Positions 1-6,919 of a stretch of DNA of 8,843 nucleotides are shown here, in pieces. The notes below the pieces were generated by a model that ran no database searches, was not told the origin of the DNA, and was given only the letters and a program-made list of their open reading frames with translations. Origin of the DNA: Fibrobacter sp. (GTDB lineage Bacteria > Fibrobacterota > Fibrobacteria > Fibrobacterales > Fibrobacteraceae); contig JABUUR010000513.1 of NCBI GenBank assembly GCA_021443065.1, forward strand, positions 1-8,843, written 5' to 3'. Position numbers and translations under genes: made by a program. Numbering within the stretch: the stretch's first letter is position 1; each line of letters starts with the position of its first letter.

Positions 1-227
1 GCCGTAATCCCAAGGCCGCTTTCGCTGTTTTGCAAGTCCTTACGCAGTTGTTCCACCACCTTGTAGGAGTCCTTGCGAAAGTAGTCGCGGCCAATGCGTA
101 ACCAGGCGGAATACAAGAAATAGAAACCGATGACACCGCAAACAAGTATAGGCAGCATTACCACGCCGCCGGCCTCATAGGTGTTCCGTAGAGATTCTAT
201 CAATATGTACGATTTGGTACTATACAT
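1..227 (-). CDS. Short ExbB2-like proton-channel protein, N-terminal part (cut by window edge)
   Basis: This is the first 75 codons of a gene that continues beyond position 1. The visible protein has a short polar N terminus, a Gly-Gly pair at residues 20-21, and one hydrophobic segment at about residues 21-43 followed by a charged stretch. That is how short MotA/TolQ/ExbB proteins of the TonB2 type begin: one N-terminal helix, a cytoplasmic loop, then two further helices that would lie outside the window. The ATG at 227 is 36 bases after the stop of the long ExbB gene. A weak purine-rich stretch (CAAAGAG) lies upstream, so the start is plausible but not certain. In the Vibrio TonB2 system the order is DUF3450, TtpC, ExbB2, ExbD2, TonB2, TPR, and this gene sits exactly where ExbB2 is expected. 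The family's hallmark second and third helices are not visible, so the call leans on position and the first helix. It would act in the inner membrane as part of the proton-driven motor. Confidence 0.7.
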   Translation of the reverse strand, partial: MYSTKSYILIESLRNTYEAGGVVMLPILVCGVIGFYFLYSAWLRIGRDYFRKDSYKVVEQLRKDLQNSESGLGIT

Positions 228-263
228 CAGTCAAAAGGCTCTTTGAATTACAACAAATTATTT

Positions 264-1799
264 TCAGGACTTCGGAAAAATTTTGTTCAGCAGGCTGGTG
301 CTCTGCACGTAAAGTTCGCTAGTCACCTTCTCGATTTTTTCACTTAAGAGGCCATGGAGGATCATTACCGGAATGGCAATGACAAGACCGGTTTCTGTAG
401 TGACCAGAGCCTCGGAAATGCCTCCGGCCAAAACACGTGCATCATTGGTGCCAACTTCCGTAATGACTGTGAACAAAGTAATAATACCCGTCACCGTACC
501 CAGCAAGCCCAGGAGAGGCGCGATGGAACCCATGGCCGCCAACAGCCCCATGCGGCGTTCCAATTTAGGCTGCTCACGCAAAAGCGCTTCTTGCAGGGAT
601 TTTTCTGCAGTATCGCGATTTTCACGAGCCTTGTTCACCACGGCAAAAAGAACCATGGAGAGGCTGTTCCCCTTTTTAAGGCAAAGATTGGCGGCTTCGT
701 CAAACTTGCTTTCAGAAACGAACCCGTTGATCCTCTTGACAAAGCGATTGCTGACATGTCCGCGGAAAGTCAACACCAGGAAACGTTCCAGGCTCAGAAG
801 AAGCGCGATGATGGCCACCAGCAACAAGGGGTACATCACGATGCCGCCCTTCTTGAAAAAATCCTGAAGTTCCTGTTGCCAGGTCAATTCCTTGACATCG
901 GTAATGGAATTCTTTACGGCCTTGTTCTGCAAGACATCCAGTGGAATGGTAATTTGGGCAGAACCATTTGGCGCAGCGCCCGCTTCGCTTACCGCCTTGC
1001 GAATGCCCGCGGACATATCCTGGGGAAGTTCCGTGGTCCATTCAAAGACCTTGCCCTGCAAGGCACCGGAGCGTATGAGCGCCTGCACCTCGCCATTGTC
1101 TGTCGCCACCTCACCAAGAAAAACAGTCCCCAGGCGAAGACGACTCACGTTTACATCCGGACGAGTCCCCACCTGTGAAATTTCCTTGCCCACGGATTGC
1201 GTGTAGGTCTTTTCGTGACGGGCCAGTTGATCTTCCAGATACATGCGGGCAACACTCATGGTGTTGGGATTCTTGCGGTCGGATTCCTCCTGGGCGGCCT
1301 TCAAATTCAGAAGGCGCTTGTTCATGCCCACGGGATAGTCTCCGGTGACGTCGCCTAAAGTCTTTTCCAACGAAAGTTTTACCTGCGTGTGGAAGGCGTC
1401 ATAGGCGGACTCGTCGGACTTTGCTTTTTCTTCGGCATCGGTCGTCACATCCTTGCTGGCCATGACCTCTTCATTGACGCGGCCTAGGTCCGTCGAAAGT
1501 TTGGAGTAGCGGGCATCCAGTTCACGGGTTTCTACCTGGTGGTCTTCCGTCAGTTTCGATTCGGCATACCGCTTGCGCCAATGTTCCGCTTCCAGTTTTT
1601 CGAGAGCGTCGGCCTTTTCCATACGCATGCGGACAAGTGCGTCCACTTCGCGCTGCAGGTTCTTGTACTGCTCACGCCTCAGGGAATCTTGTACAATGGC
1701 TGCCTTTTCTTCGTCCTTCTTGTTGTCGTTGGACCAGGGCCACGCAAAGGCGCCAGGGGCGGCAAGAGTCGCGGCAAGTATCAATGCGGACTTTTTCAT
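264..1799 (-). CDS. exbB: Long ExbB/TolQ-family proton-channel protein with periplasmic N-terminal region (TtpC-like)
   Basis: A 511-residue inner-membrane protein, about twice the length of classical ExbB. Residues 1-19 look like a signal peptide ending in GAFA. Residues about 25-140 are a charged, probably coiled-coil region. Residues about 208-292 form a small periplasmic domain. A membrane helix lies at about 318-345 (GGIVMYPLLL onwards). The MotA/TolQ/ExbB domain occupies about 410-500, with the hallmark LLGLLGTVTGII at 429-440, the GISEALVTTETGL stretch at 460-472, and a second helix after it. This layout is that of TtpC, the extra ExbB-like component of the Vibrio TonB2 system, which by established knowledge works with ExbB2/ExbD2/TonB2 to drive outer-membrane receptors with the proton gradient. 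The ATG overlaps the stop codon of the DUF3450 gene (TAATG), and a strong AAGGAGG lies 7 bases upstream, so the two are probably translationally coupled. Family membership is certain; the TtpC sub-assignment comes from length, domain order and neighbours. Confidence 0.93.
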   Translation of the reverse strand: MKKSALILAATLAAPGAFAWPWSNDNKKDEEKAAIVQDSLRREQYKNLQREVDALVRMRMEKADALEKLEAEHWRKRYAESKLTEDHQVETRELDARYSKLSTDLGRVNEEVMASKDVTTDAEEKAKSDESAYDAFHTQVKLSLEKTLGDVTGDYPVGMNKRLLNLKAAQEESDRKNPNTMSVARMYLEDQLARHEKTYTQSVGKEISQVGTRPDVNVSRLRLGTVFLGEVATDNGEVQALIRSGALQGKVFEWTTELPQDMSAGIRKAVSEAGAAPNGSAQITIPLDVLQNKAVKNSITDVKELTWQQELQDFFKKGGIVMYPLLLVAIIALLLSLERFLVLTFRGHVSNRFVKRINGFVSESKFDEAANLCLKKGNSLSMVLFAVVNKARENRDTAEKSLQEALLREQPKLERRMGLLAAMGSIAPLLGLLGTVTGIITLFTVITEVGTNDARVLAGGISEALVTTETGLVIAIPVMILHGLLSEKIEKVTSELYVQSTSLLNKIFPKS

Positions 1800-2665
1800 T
1801 ATTCAGCCTCCTTCACCACGGAAAGGCTTACAGGCAGTTTCACCATCTGGGGTGGTTTCTTCGCCTGCTTCACATCCAAGGCAAAACGAATCGCCTCCCG
1901 TTCTGCCAAATTCAAGTCTTCGTTCCACTCGTATGCGATTTGCGGTGAGGCACCCTTGGCAGGGCCGGAATTTTCCGGCAAATAAATACGGCGGACCAGG
2001 GCTCCGTACACGGTTCCGTTGTCATCGCTGTAAACCATCCACTGGTTTCCAATGCGCAAAATCTGGGCGTTGATCAGCTCACCGTTCTTACGCGTCACCG
2101 GAGAATTGATAATGGCCACTTCATCGCCAAAACGGATTTCCTCGGAAATCAGTGACTTTAAGCGGGAAAAGGCTTCTTCTTCGGAGGCGTTGCCGCTCTC
2201 GATGTCCCGGGCCAGGGATTTCGCCCGTTCGAGACGCGTCTCCATTTCCCAGGGCAGCGTCTGGGAAATCTGCTTTTCCAGTTGCTTGCTGATTTCAACA
2301 AGCATCTTGTTCAGCGCCTTGCGCTTGGACTTTACATTGTCGCTTCGATTCTTGGCACGGGCCTGCTTGCTGCGTTCTTCCTGAAGTTGTGCCGCCACCG
2401 CGCGAATTTTTGAATTCAAGGAATCGATTTCCGCAGAACGGCGTTCCTTGTCGGCCTTGTAGCGGTTTTCCAAGGTCTTGTAACGGGCGTTATCCGCCTT
2501 GATCATGGAATCCGTGGCAGAAATCTGCCTGGACAATTTTTGTATGTCAGCATTCAACTTTTCCTTTTCCAACTGCAAATCCTTGATATCGGATTCCACG
2601 TCGGCAAAGGCAAAACCCGCCAACAACGCCATACCTAGCAAAATTGTTTTCTTTACGTGTATCAT
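1799..2665 (-). CDS. DUF3450 family periplasmic coiled-coil protein
   Basis: A 288-residue protein starting at the ATG of MIHVKK. A GTG two codons earlier (2671) is an alternative; GAGA lies upstream of either, so the exact start is undecided. Residues 1-21 form a signal peptide ending in AFA. Residues about 25-135 are a long heptad-like coiled coil rich in Lys, Glu, Gln and Leu. A segment around 137-185 (LPWEMETRLERAK, then SEEIRFGDEVA) matches the conserved core of DUF3450 proteins, which have a similar 'PF..eeR' element followed by an 'E..yG' motif. A C-terminal beta-rich domain (about 195-282) contains LRIGNQWMVY and a YEW motif. DUF3450 genes commonly precede ttpC/exbB in TonB2-type clusters, and this one does. 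Its biochemical role is not established; a periplasmic scaffold for the long ExbB is an inference. It follows the lipoprotein gene by about 26-32 bases and overlaps the next gene by one base. Confidence 0.88.
   Translation of the reverse strand: MIHVKKTILLGMALLAGFAFADVESDIKDLQLEKEKLNADIQKLSRQISATDSMIKADNARYKTLENRYKADKERRSAEIDSLNSKIRAVAAQLQEERSKQARAKNRSDNVKSKRKALNKMLVEISKQLEKQISQTLPWEMETRLERAKSLARDIESGNASEEEAFSRLKSLISEEIRFGDEVAIINSPVTRKNGELINAQILRIGNQWMVYSDDNGTVYGALVRRIYLPENSGPAKGASPQIAYEWNEDLNLAEREAIRFALDVKQAKKPPQMVKLPVSLSVVKEAE
1807..1813 (-). promoter_or_regulatory. Strong ribosome binding site of the long ExbB gene
   Basis: AAGGAGG on the minus strand, 7 bases before the ATG at 1799, embedded in the last codons of the upstream DUF3450 gene. 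It fixes the start of the long ExbB gene. Combined with the TAATG stop/start overlap, it suggests coupled translation of the two proteins. It is the best Shine-Dalgarno sequence in the operon. Confidence 0.85.
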
Positions 2666-2697
2666 ATTCACTGTCTCGACGTTAAACCTTCAGCGTT

Positions 2698-4242
2698 CTA
2701 CCTGCACTGCTTATCCTTGGGATGAGCCTTGCACCAGGCGTCTACAACTTTCTCCAAGATTGGGGACTGCTGCTTTTCTACATAATATCTGCTCACCAGC
2801 CCCGTACCGCATTGAGGGTTAGATTCAATATCCCAGCCACGATCGGAGCACCACATCCACAGGTATTCCTTGCAATTGTTCTTGTCCAAGTCCACCTGGC
2901 ATTCATTATAAAGTTCCTTGCAGTCTGCAATGGAATTGGATTCAAAATTACTTTCGATACAATAGCGCTTGAGGCCGTCGGCGTATGCTTCAGATTTTTT
3001 CCCCTTGTCAATGGAATCCGGCAAAAACAGCGACCAACTGCTCGTATCCAGGGTCATGGCAAATTTCACCAGCGACGGATAGCACGTGGCGTTATCCATT
3101 TTCAAATCATCGCCATCAACGCAGTAACGATCCTGATAAAGCCTGCAAGCCTTGGAACTCCACGCTTTTTCCGGTTCAAAACTTCCCTCGTTGTCGCAGT
3201 CCACCACCTTGATATGGTCGTAGGCCACAAAGGAATCCGAAGCCACTTCCAGATTCAAGTCTACACGGTTCATTCCGGAAAACACTCCCATGCCGTTTTC
3301 GATATTGCTCCTGGGCAAAGTACGGGGGTCGCTAAAACTTGCCAGCACGTAATTCTCGTAATCTGCATAGGCCTTGTCCGTGGCGTAAAAATGAAGACTC
3401 ACCTTCCCGACGGGAAAAGTCATGTTCGTCGCCATGATGGTATCCAGGCCGTTGATGCCCGCAATCGTCTCGTTGGCAGTATAGCCCAGGTCGCTGTAAT
3501 GTTCAAACCCATTGTGCATGGAAATCCCGTTATAGCCCACAGAGTCCGGCTGCGTCAAGCCCTTCAACATATAGGCAATGGTGGTGTTCATGTTCTCGCC
3601 GCCGTTTATGTTGTCAAATTCCATGGTGGTCAACACCCCGCCAACGGCAGAGTCATAATCCATGGCGAATTTGTAAGCGTCCATGTCAAAGGGAAATTCC
3701 AAAAAATCCACCTTCAGGGTTTCTCCCGTATATTCCTCCCAGCGGTACATTTTCATGGGCAGGGGGATATTCACGCCCTTTATCCCGAAATTTTCAGGAA
3801 TGTAGGCGACGGCACTGTAAGTCGACGTCACCACGGCCCCGGCACTGTCCCACTTAAACGTGGCCTTCATCTCGTAACTTTCACCCTTGATGCCCAGGGC
3901 GTTTTCATCGGGTTCAAAGCAGTTCAAGTCGTCGGCACTAGGCTTTAACACCAGCTCCTTTTCGCCGGCATTTTCGAACATTCCCTTGACGGTCACATGG
4001 GCGCTGTCATAAAAGGCGAAATCCTCCGCCGCGGCCTCGCTCAAGGCGTACAGCTTGCTGAAGCAGGCATGGGGAACCTCCCCGGACTCAATCCAGGCGT
4101 AGGTATAAACACCACGGTAAAGTTGCCTCTCCTCGGGCATGTAACTCCAGGGGCCCTGAAAGTCGCAAGCGAGAAGCCACAGCGACAATATGACAACGGT
4201 CAAGCCTGCAAACCCCGCCCTTTTTCTAGAAGTAGTATTCAT
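2698..4242 (-). CDS. Putative DUF4249-like lipoprotein with cysteine-rich C-terminal region, partner of the TonB-dependent receptor
   Basis: A 514-residue exported lipoprotein. A basic N terminus and hydrophobic stretch (residues 9-25) end in the lipobox LLAC, with Cys26 as the lipidated residue and Asp at +2. Residues about 55-150 look beta-rich, with alternating polar and hydrophobic residues and the run GIKGESYEMKATF. Residues about 155-325 end with SNIENGMGVFSG (312-323), which closely resembles the sNieGGlGvFg motif near the end of DUF4249 lipoproteins. In Bacteroidota those proteins are encoded beside TonB-dependent receptors of the same class as the neighbour here. Beyond that motif is an unusual extension, residues about 345-514, with 12 cysteines (349, 366, 374, 387, 428, 441, 448, 457, 465, 478, 504, 513). 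The start codon lies inside the end of the receptor gene (17-base overlap), which indicates coupled expression; no strong ribosome binding site is seen. The lipoprotein call is firm. DUF4249 membership is inferred from motif and context, and the ligand is unknown. Confidence 0.72.
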   Translation of the reverse strand: MNTTSRKRAGFAGLTVVILSLWLLACDFQGPWSYMPEERQLYRGVYTYAWIESGEVPHACFSKLYALSEAAAEDFAFYDSAHVTVKGMFENAGEKELVLKPSADDLNCFEPDENALGIKGESYEMKATFKWDSAGAVVTSTYSAVAYIPENFGIKGVNIPLPMKMYRWEEYTGETLKVDFLEFPFDMDAYKFAMDYDSAVGGVLTTMEFDNINGGENMNTTIAYMLKGLTQPDSVGYNGISMHNGFEHYSDLGYTANETIAGINGLDTIMATNMTFPVGKVSLHFYATDKAYADYENYVLASFSDPRTLPRSNIENGMGVFSGMNRVDLNLEVASDSFVAYDHIKVVDCDNEGSFEPEKAWSSKACRLYQDRYCVDGDDLKMDNATCYPSLVKFAMTLDTSSWSLFLPDSIDKGKKSEAYADGLKRYCIESNFESNSIADCKELYNECQVDLDKNNCKEYLWMWCSDRGWDIESNPQCGTGLVSRYYVEKQQSPILEKVVDAWCKAHPKDKQCR

Positions 4243-6748
4243 AATTAACCATCACAGGCAAAAAAGGGAACTGGGAAATAGTCTTATACTCCGGCGGGTT
4301 CACAGAGGTGTCGTAATACGAGTAGAACATGTTGTCATGGTCCAGCAGGTTGATTATGGTCCAACTAAAGTTCCATTTGTTTTCGCGGCCAATGTCAATT
4401 GCCTTTACATCCAGGCGGAAATAGTTCGTCTGGCGGGCCGCATTCCTGCTTCCGTTCAATACCATTATGTTGTCACTGAAATCCTTCGAATTCCTCTCAT
4501 TGGCATAGAAGTAGCCCGCTTTTTCGGTAATGGGCATTCCGGCAGAATATTTCAGCACAAAGGAACTTCTAAAGTAGCGCCCCTTGCGCTTGTGGGGCCA
4601 GAGGGATTCCTCATCCCCCTTCCAGTTGATTCCCGCATCCAGTTTGAGAGCGTATGGCTGATGCCAACTGGGGTAGTAGGCGTCGGTACCGTCGTCCGTT
4701 TTCAGGACACTCAGGCTTTGGCTCCAGTTGACGCCCCCGAACCACCAGCCCTTATCTTTACGCAGGCTGAGTTCATATCCCAGTGAATAACCTTGGGCCG
4801 TACCAAAGTAGTCCGCCATGACAAAGTCCGTGGAGGAGGTTTCCTCCGTAGAATCCTGTCGCATCACGAAGGTGTTCAGGTTGTTCTGCGTTTTATAATA
4901 CACGCCAACGGTGGCGTCGTACTGATTGAAAATTCCGCGCTGTGTGTATTCCGCGGCAAAAAGCCACGAAGAAGCCGGTTTCAAATGCCTGCCCTTGGTA
5001 GTAGTCACCGCAGGATAGTAAAATTCATTAAGGGACTCCTGGTCGCTGAACATAATGGAGTTCATGTACTGCAAATAGTAACCGCCGTACAATTCGAAAG
5101 TCTTGTTGTCGGCCAAGTGCCAGGTAAAGGATGCTCGAGGCTCTACGCCAAAATGTTCCGACAAGGTCTGGTAATTAAAACGCAGACCCAACTGCAATGT
5201 TGCGCTAGGGTCCAGGTTCCACGCATCCTGCAAATACGCCACATGATGAAAAGGCTTTTGGGTGTCAGTCACCTTGGTGCTGGCGATATACTCCCAGAAC
5301 TTGTCGTAGTCGTATTCCAGTTCATATCCCAAGGTAAAAATGTGGTCCGTTATCCCGCGAAAGTTCAGCCACTGCTTGCCCACGAAAGTGTACAGGTCCA
5401 TTCCCAGGTTGATCAAGTCCGAAATCTCCATATCCTGATAGAACCGGCTAAAGGCCAGGGTGGCGTTGTATTCCCAGTTGTCGTCGATGCGATGGATAAA
5501 ATTGACAGGCACAGCAATGTTTCCCCAACTTATGAACAAGGGGTCAAAGGACAAGTCATCGTTGCCCACATAAAAACTGGCCTTCACCCTGGTATCGGGG
5601 CTGAACTCGTACATGAACGTGCCTTGCAAATCCGTAAAGGCGTAGTCCAGGTCCATGTCCAGCAATCCTATAAAATTGAAAAGGTCCATCATGATGCCGA
5701 TATACGTGGTGCGTCCGGCCACAACCCAGCGGGCGTTGCCCACATGGCCCTCCGTATGGAGTTGGGCTGCAAAGGTGCTGACTTTTATGCTGGTCTTGCT
5801 GAGCCATTCATCCACCGAATCCTGGCCACCGGCACGACCATCCATCTTGAGCACGGAACTCAGGCGGTTTCCGTACTGGGCCGGAAACCCGCTCTTGTAG
5901 AACTGCACGTCGTCGATGGTTTCAACAAGAAAGGTACTGAACAAGCCAAAGAAATGTGTGGGCGAATAGACCACGGCATTGTCGTACAAAAAAAGATTCT
6001 GGTCTGCCGCACCGCCACGAACATAAATTTTCGTACTGAAGTCGGAACTGGCCACCACACCCGGCAACTGCTGGATACTGCGGATCACATCGGCCTCCCC
6101 GAGGCCCGGCATGCGCTTTATGCTCTTGGTACTGACAACAGATTCACCCGCCTTACGCTTGGGGCGGCGACGCAACTGCACCACCACCTTTTTCATTTCT
6201 GTCACCTTGCCGCCACCGCCTGCGGCCAAAAGAGCATCCACATCAACATCTTCCTGATTGCTCGCCTCCGGATTTTCACCGTTCTGTTCGCGAGGCTCGG
6301 CAGAACCTTGGGCAACATCCGACGCCACCCCCTCAGCATCGGCAAGTTCTTTCGGCTTGTTTCCCGCGGAGTCAACGTCGTTGGCATCCGTCAAGCCCCC
6401 ATCCCCTAGCACATGGCTGAAGGTAGAATCATCGCCCTGGTACACCAGTTCGTAGCACTTTTCCTTGGCGGCTCCGCTGGTGTCCGAATTCGTCACGCAA
6501 ACGTTCCAGAGAGTATCCTCGGGAAGGGTTATGGAAAACGCCGCGCCTAAGGTAGTTTCTACCGCATCGCCGGTTTCCAGGATTTCAACATAAAGTTTTT
6601 CACCAGGCGCAAAGGAAGAATCCTGCACTACGCCATTAAAGAGTATACCCTTGGGCCCCACTTGCGCCAGCGAGTCGTTTGCTGCATTTTGCGCCAGGTT
6701 CACAACCGGCAGCAAAAGCAGAATCAGGTATGCTAATCGTAGCTTCAA
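4226..6748 (-). CDS. TonB-dependent outer-membrane receptor with N-terminal extension
   Basis: An 840-residue outer-membrane transporter. The chosen start is a TTG (MKLRLAYLILLLLPVVNLA, a good signal peptide) because GGAG lies 5 bases upstream. An in-frame TTG at 6772 would add 8 residues, and no in-frame ATG exists. After the signal comes a beta-rich domain (about 30-105) in the place of the carboxypeptidase-like regulatory domain of Bacteroidota receptors, then an acidic, low-complexity linker (about 112-180). A TonB-box-like segment follows (TEMKKVVVQL, about 183-192). The plug domain (about 199-305) carries GEADVIRSIQQLPGV, YVRGGAADQNLFLYD and FPAQYGNRLSSVL, the signature of the receptor class paired with DUF4249 lipoproteins. 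The remainder is an aromatic-rich beta barrel ending in Phe (NYEYYF), the usual outer-membrane C-terminal signal. It is the first gene of the operon and overlaps the lipoprotein gene by 17 bases. The substrate cannot be read from sequence; no siderophore or sugar genes are nearby. Confidence 0.93.
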   Translation of the reverse strand: MKLRLAYLILLLLPVVNLAQNAANDSLAQVGPKGILFNGVVQDSSFAPGEKLYVEILETGDAVETTLGAAFSITLPEDTLWNVCVTNSDTSGAAKEKCYELVYQGDDSTFSHVLGDGGLTDANDVDSAGNKPKELADAEGVASDVAQGSAEPREQNGENPEASNQEDVDVDALLAAGGGGKVTEMKKVVVQLRRRPKRKAGESVVSTKSIKRMPGLGEADVIRSIQQLPGVVASSDFSTKIYVRGGAADQNLFLYDNAVVYSPTHFFGLFSTFLVETIDDVQFYKSGFPAQYGNRLSSVLKMDGRAGGQDSVDEWLSKTSIKVSTFAAQLHTEGHVGNARWVVAGRTTYIGIMMDLFNFIGLLDMDLDYAFTDLQGTFMYEFSPDTRVKASFYVGNDDLSFDPLFISWGNIAVPVNFIHRIDDNWEYNATLAFSRFYQDMEISDLINLGMDLYTFVGKQWLNFRGITDHIFTLGYELEYDYDKFWEYIASTKVTDTQKPFHHVAYLQDAWNLDPSATLQLGLRFNYQTLSEHFGVEPRASFTWHLADNKTFELYGGYYLQYMNSIMFSDQESLNEFYYPAVTTTKGRHLKPASSWLFAAEYTQRGIFNQYDATVGVYYKTQNNLNTFVMRQDSTEETSSTDFVMADYFGTAQGYSLGYELSLRKDKGWWFGGVNWSQSLSVLKTDDGTDAYYPSWHQPYALKLDAGINWKGDEESLWPHKRKGRYFRSSFVLKYSAGMPITEKAGYFYANERNSKDFSDNIMVLNGSRNAARQTNYFRLDVKAIDIGRENKWNFSWTIINLLDHDNMFYSYYDTSVNPPEYKTISQFPFLPVMVNYEYYF

Positions 6749-6753
6749 ATTCG

Positions 6754-6757
6754 CTCC
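6754..6757 (-). promoter_or_regulatory. Ribosome binding site deciding the TTG start of the receptor
   Basis: GGAG on the minus strand within AAGGAATGGAGCGAAT, 5 bases before the TTG at 6748. The alternative TTG at 6772 has no comparable motif at the right distance, so this site favours the shorter protein, which begins directly with a typical signal peptide. Confidence 0.6.
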
Positions 6758-6768
6758 ATTCCTTAGAC

Positions 6769-6797
6769 ACAATAAACTAGCAATTTTGCACTTCCAA
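6769..6797 (-). promoter_or_regulatory. Candidate promoter of the receptor/TonB2 operon
   Basis: On the minus strand TTGGAA (6792-6797) and TATTGT (6769-6774) are separated by exactly 17 bases, giving a sigma70-like arrangement just upstream of the receptor gene. Transcription would start near 6762, leaving a very short leader before the TTG at 6748. The match is by eye in an AT-rich intergenic stretch, and other boxes are possible. Confidence 0.3.
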
Positions 6798-6872
6798 TTT
6801 ACACTTCAACGGCAAGAAAGAAAGAATTTACAGGGTATACCATTCTACACAAGCCGCTCCATTGAACTTTGC

Positions 6873-6878
6873 TATATT
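6873..6878 (+). promoter_or_regulatory. Candidate -10 box of the EamA transporter gene
   Basis: TATATT in the context GCTATATTTACGCCC. The same core in a similar context occurs at 8733-8738, and a related TACAAT follows TTTC upstream of the small gene at 8397, which suggests a common promoter style in this genome. No clear -35 hexamer lies 17 bases upstream. Transcription would begin near 6885, leaving about 35 bases of leader before the ATG at 6920. Confidence 0.5.
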
Positions 6879-6898
6879 TACGCCCTGTGAAAATCGGT

Positions 6899-6914
6899 TT
6901 GAAGACATCTTCAA
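6899..6914. repeat. 16-base palindrome between promoter and transporter start (possible operator)
   Basis: Perfect inverted repeat: arms TTGAAGA and TCTTCAA separated by CA. It lies about 14-30 bases after the predicted transcription start and 5 bases before the ATG at 6920. A two-base gap is too tight for a stable RNA hairpin loop, so a binding site for a dimeric repressor is the more natural reading. If translation began at the upstream GTG (6887), it would instead be coding sequence. Confidence 0.45.
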
Positions 6915-6919
6915 GTTCA

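Noticed and set aside
354..1178. A plus-strand open frame (274 codons) opposite the long ExbB gene
   Set aside because: It covers the highly conserved ExbB domain in reverse, and the product has no family features.
2722..3948. A plus-strand open frame (408 codons) opposite the lipoprotein gene
   Set aside because: It is antisense to the lipoprotein, which has a signal peptide, a lipobox and an operon context. The frame has no ribosome binding site, and its composition is that of a shadow frame.
4793..6409. A long plus-strand open frame (538 codons) opposite the receptor gene
   Set aside because: It lies wholly antisense to a receptor with clear signature motifs. Its translation is rich in His, Arg, Val and Gln with no recognisable domain, as expected from the reverse of a codon-biased gene.
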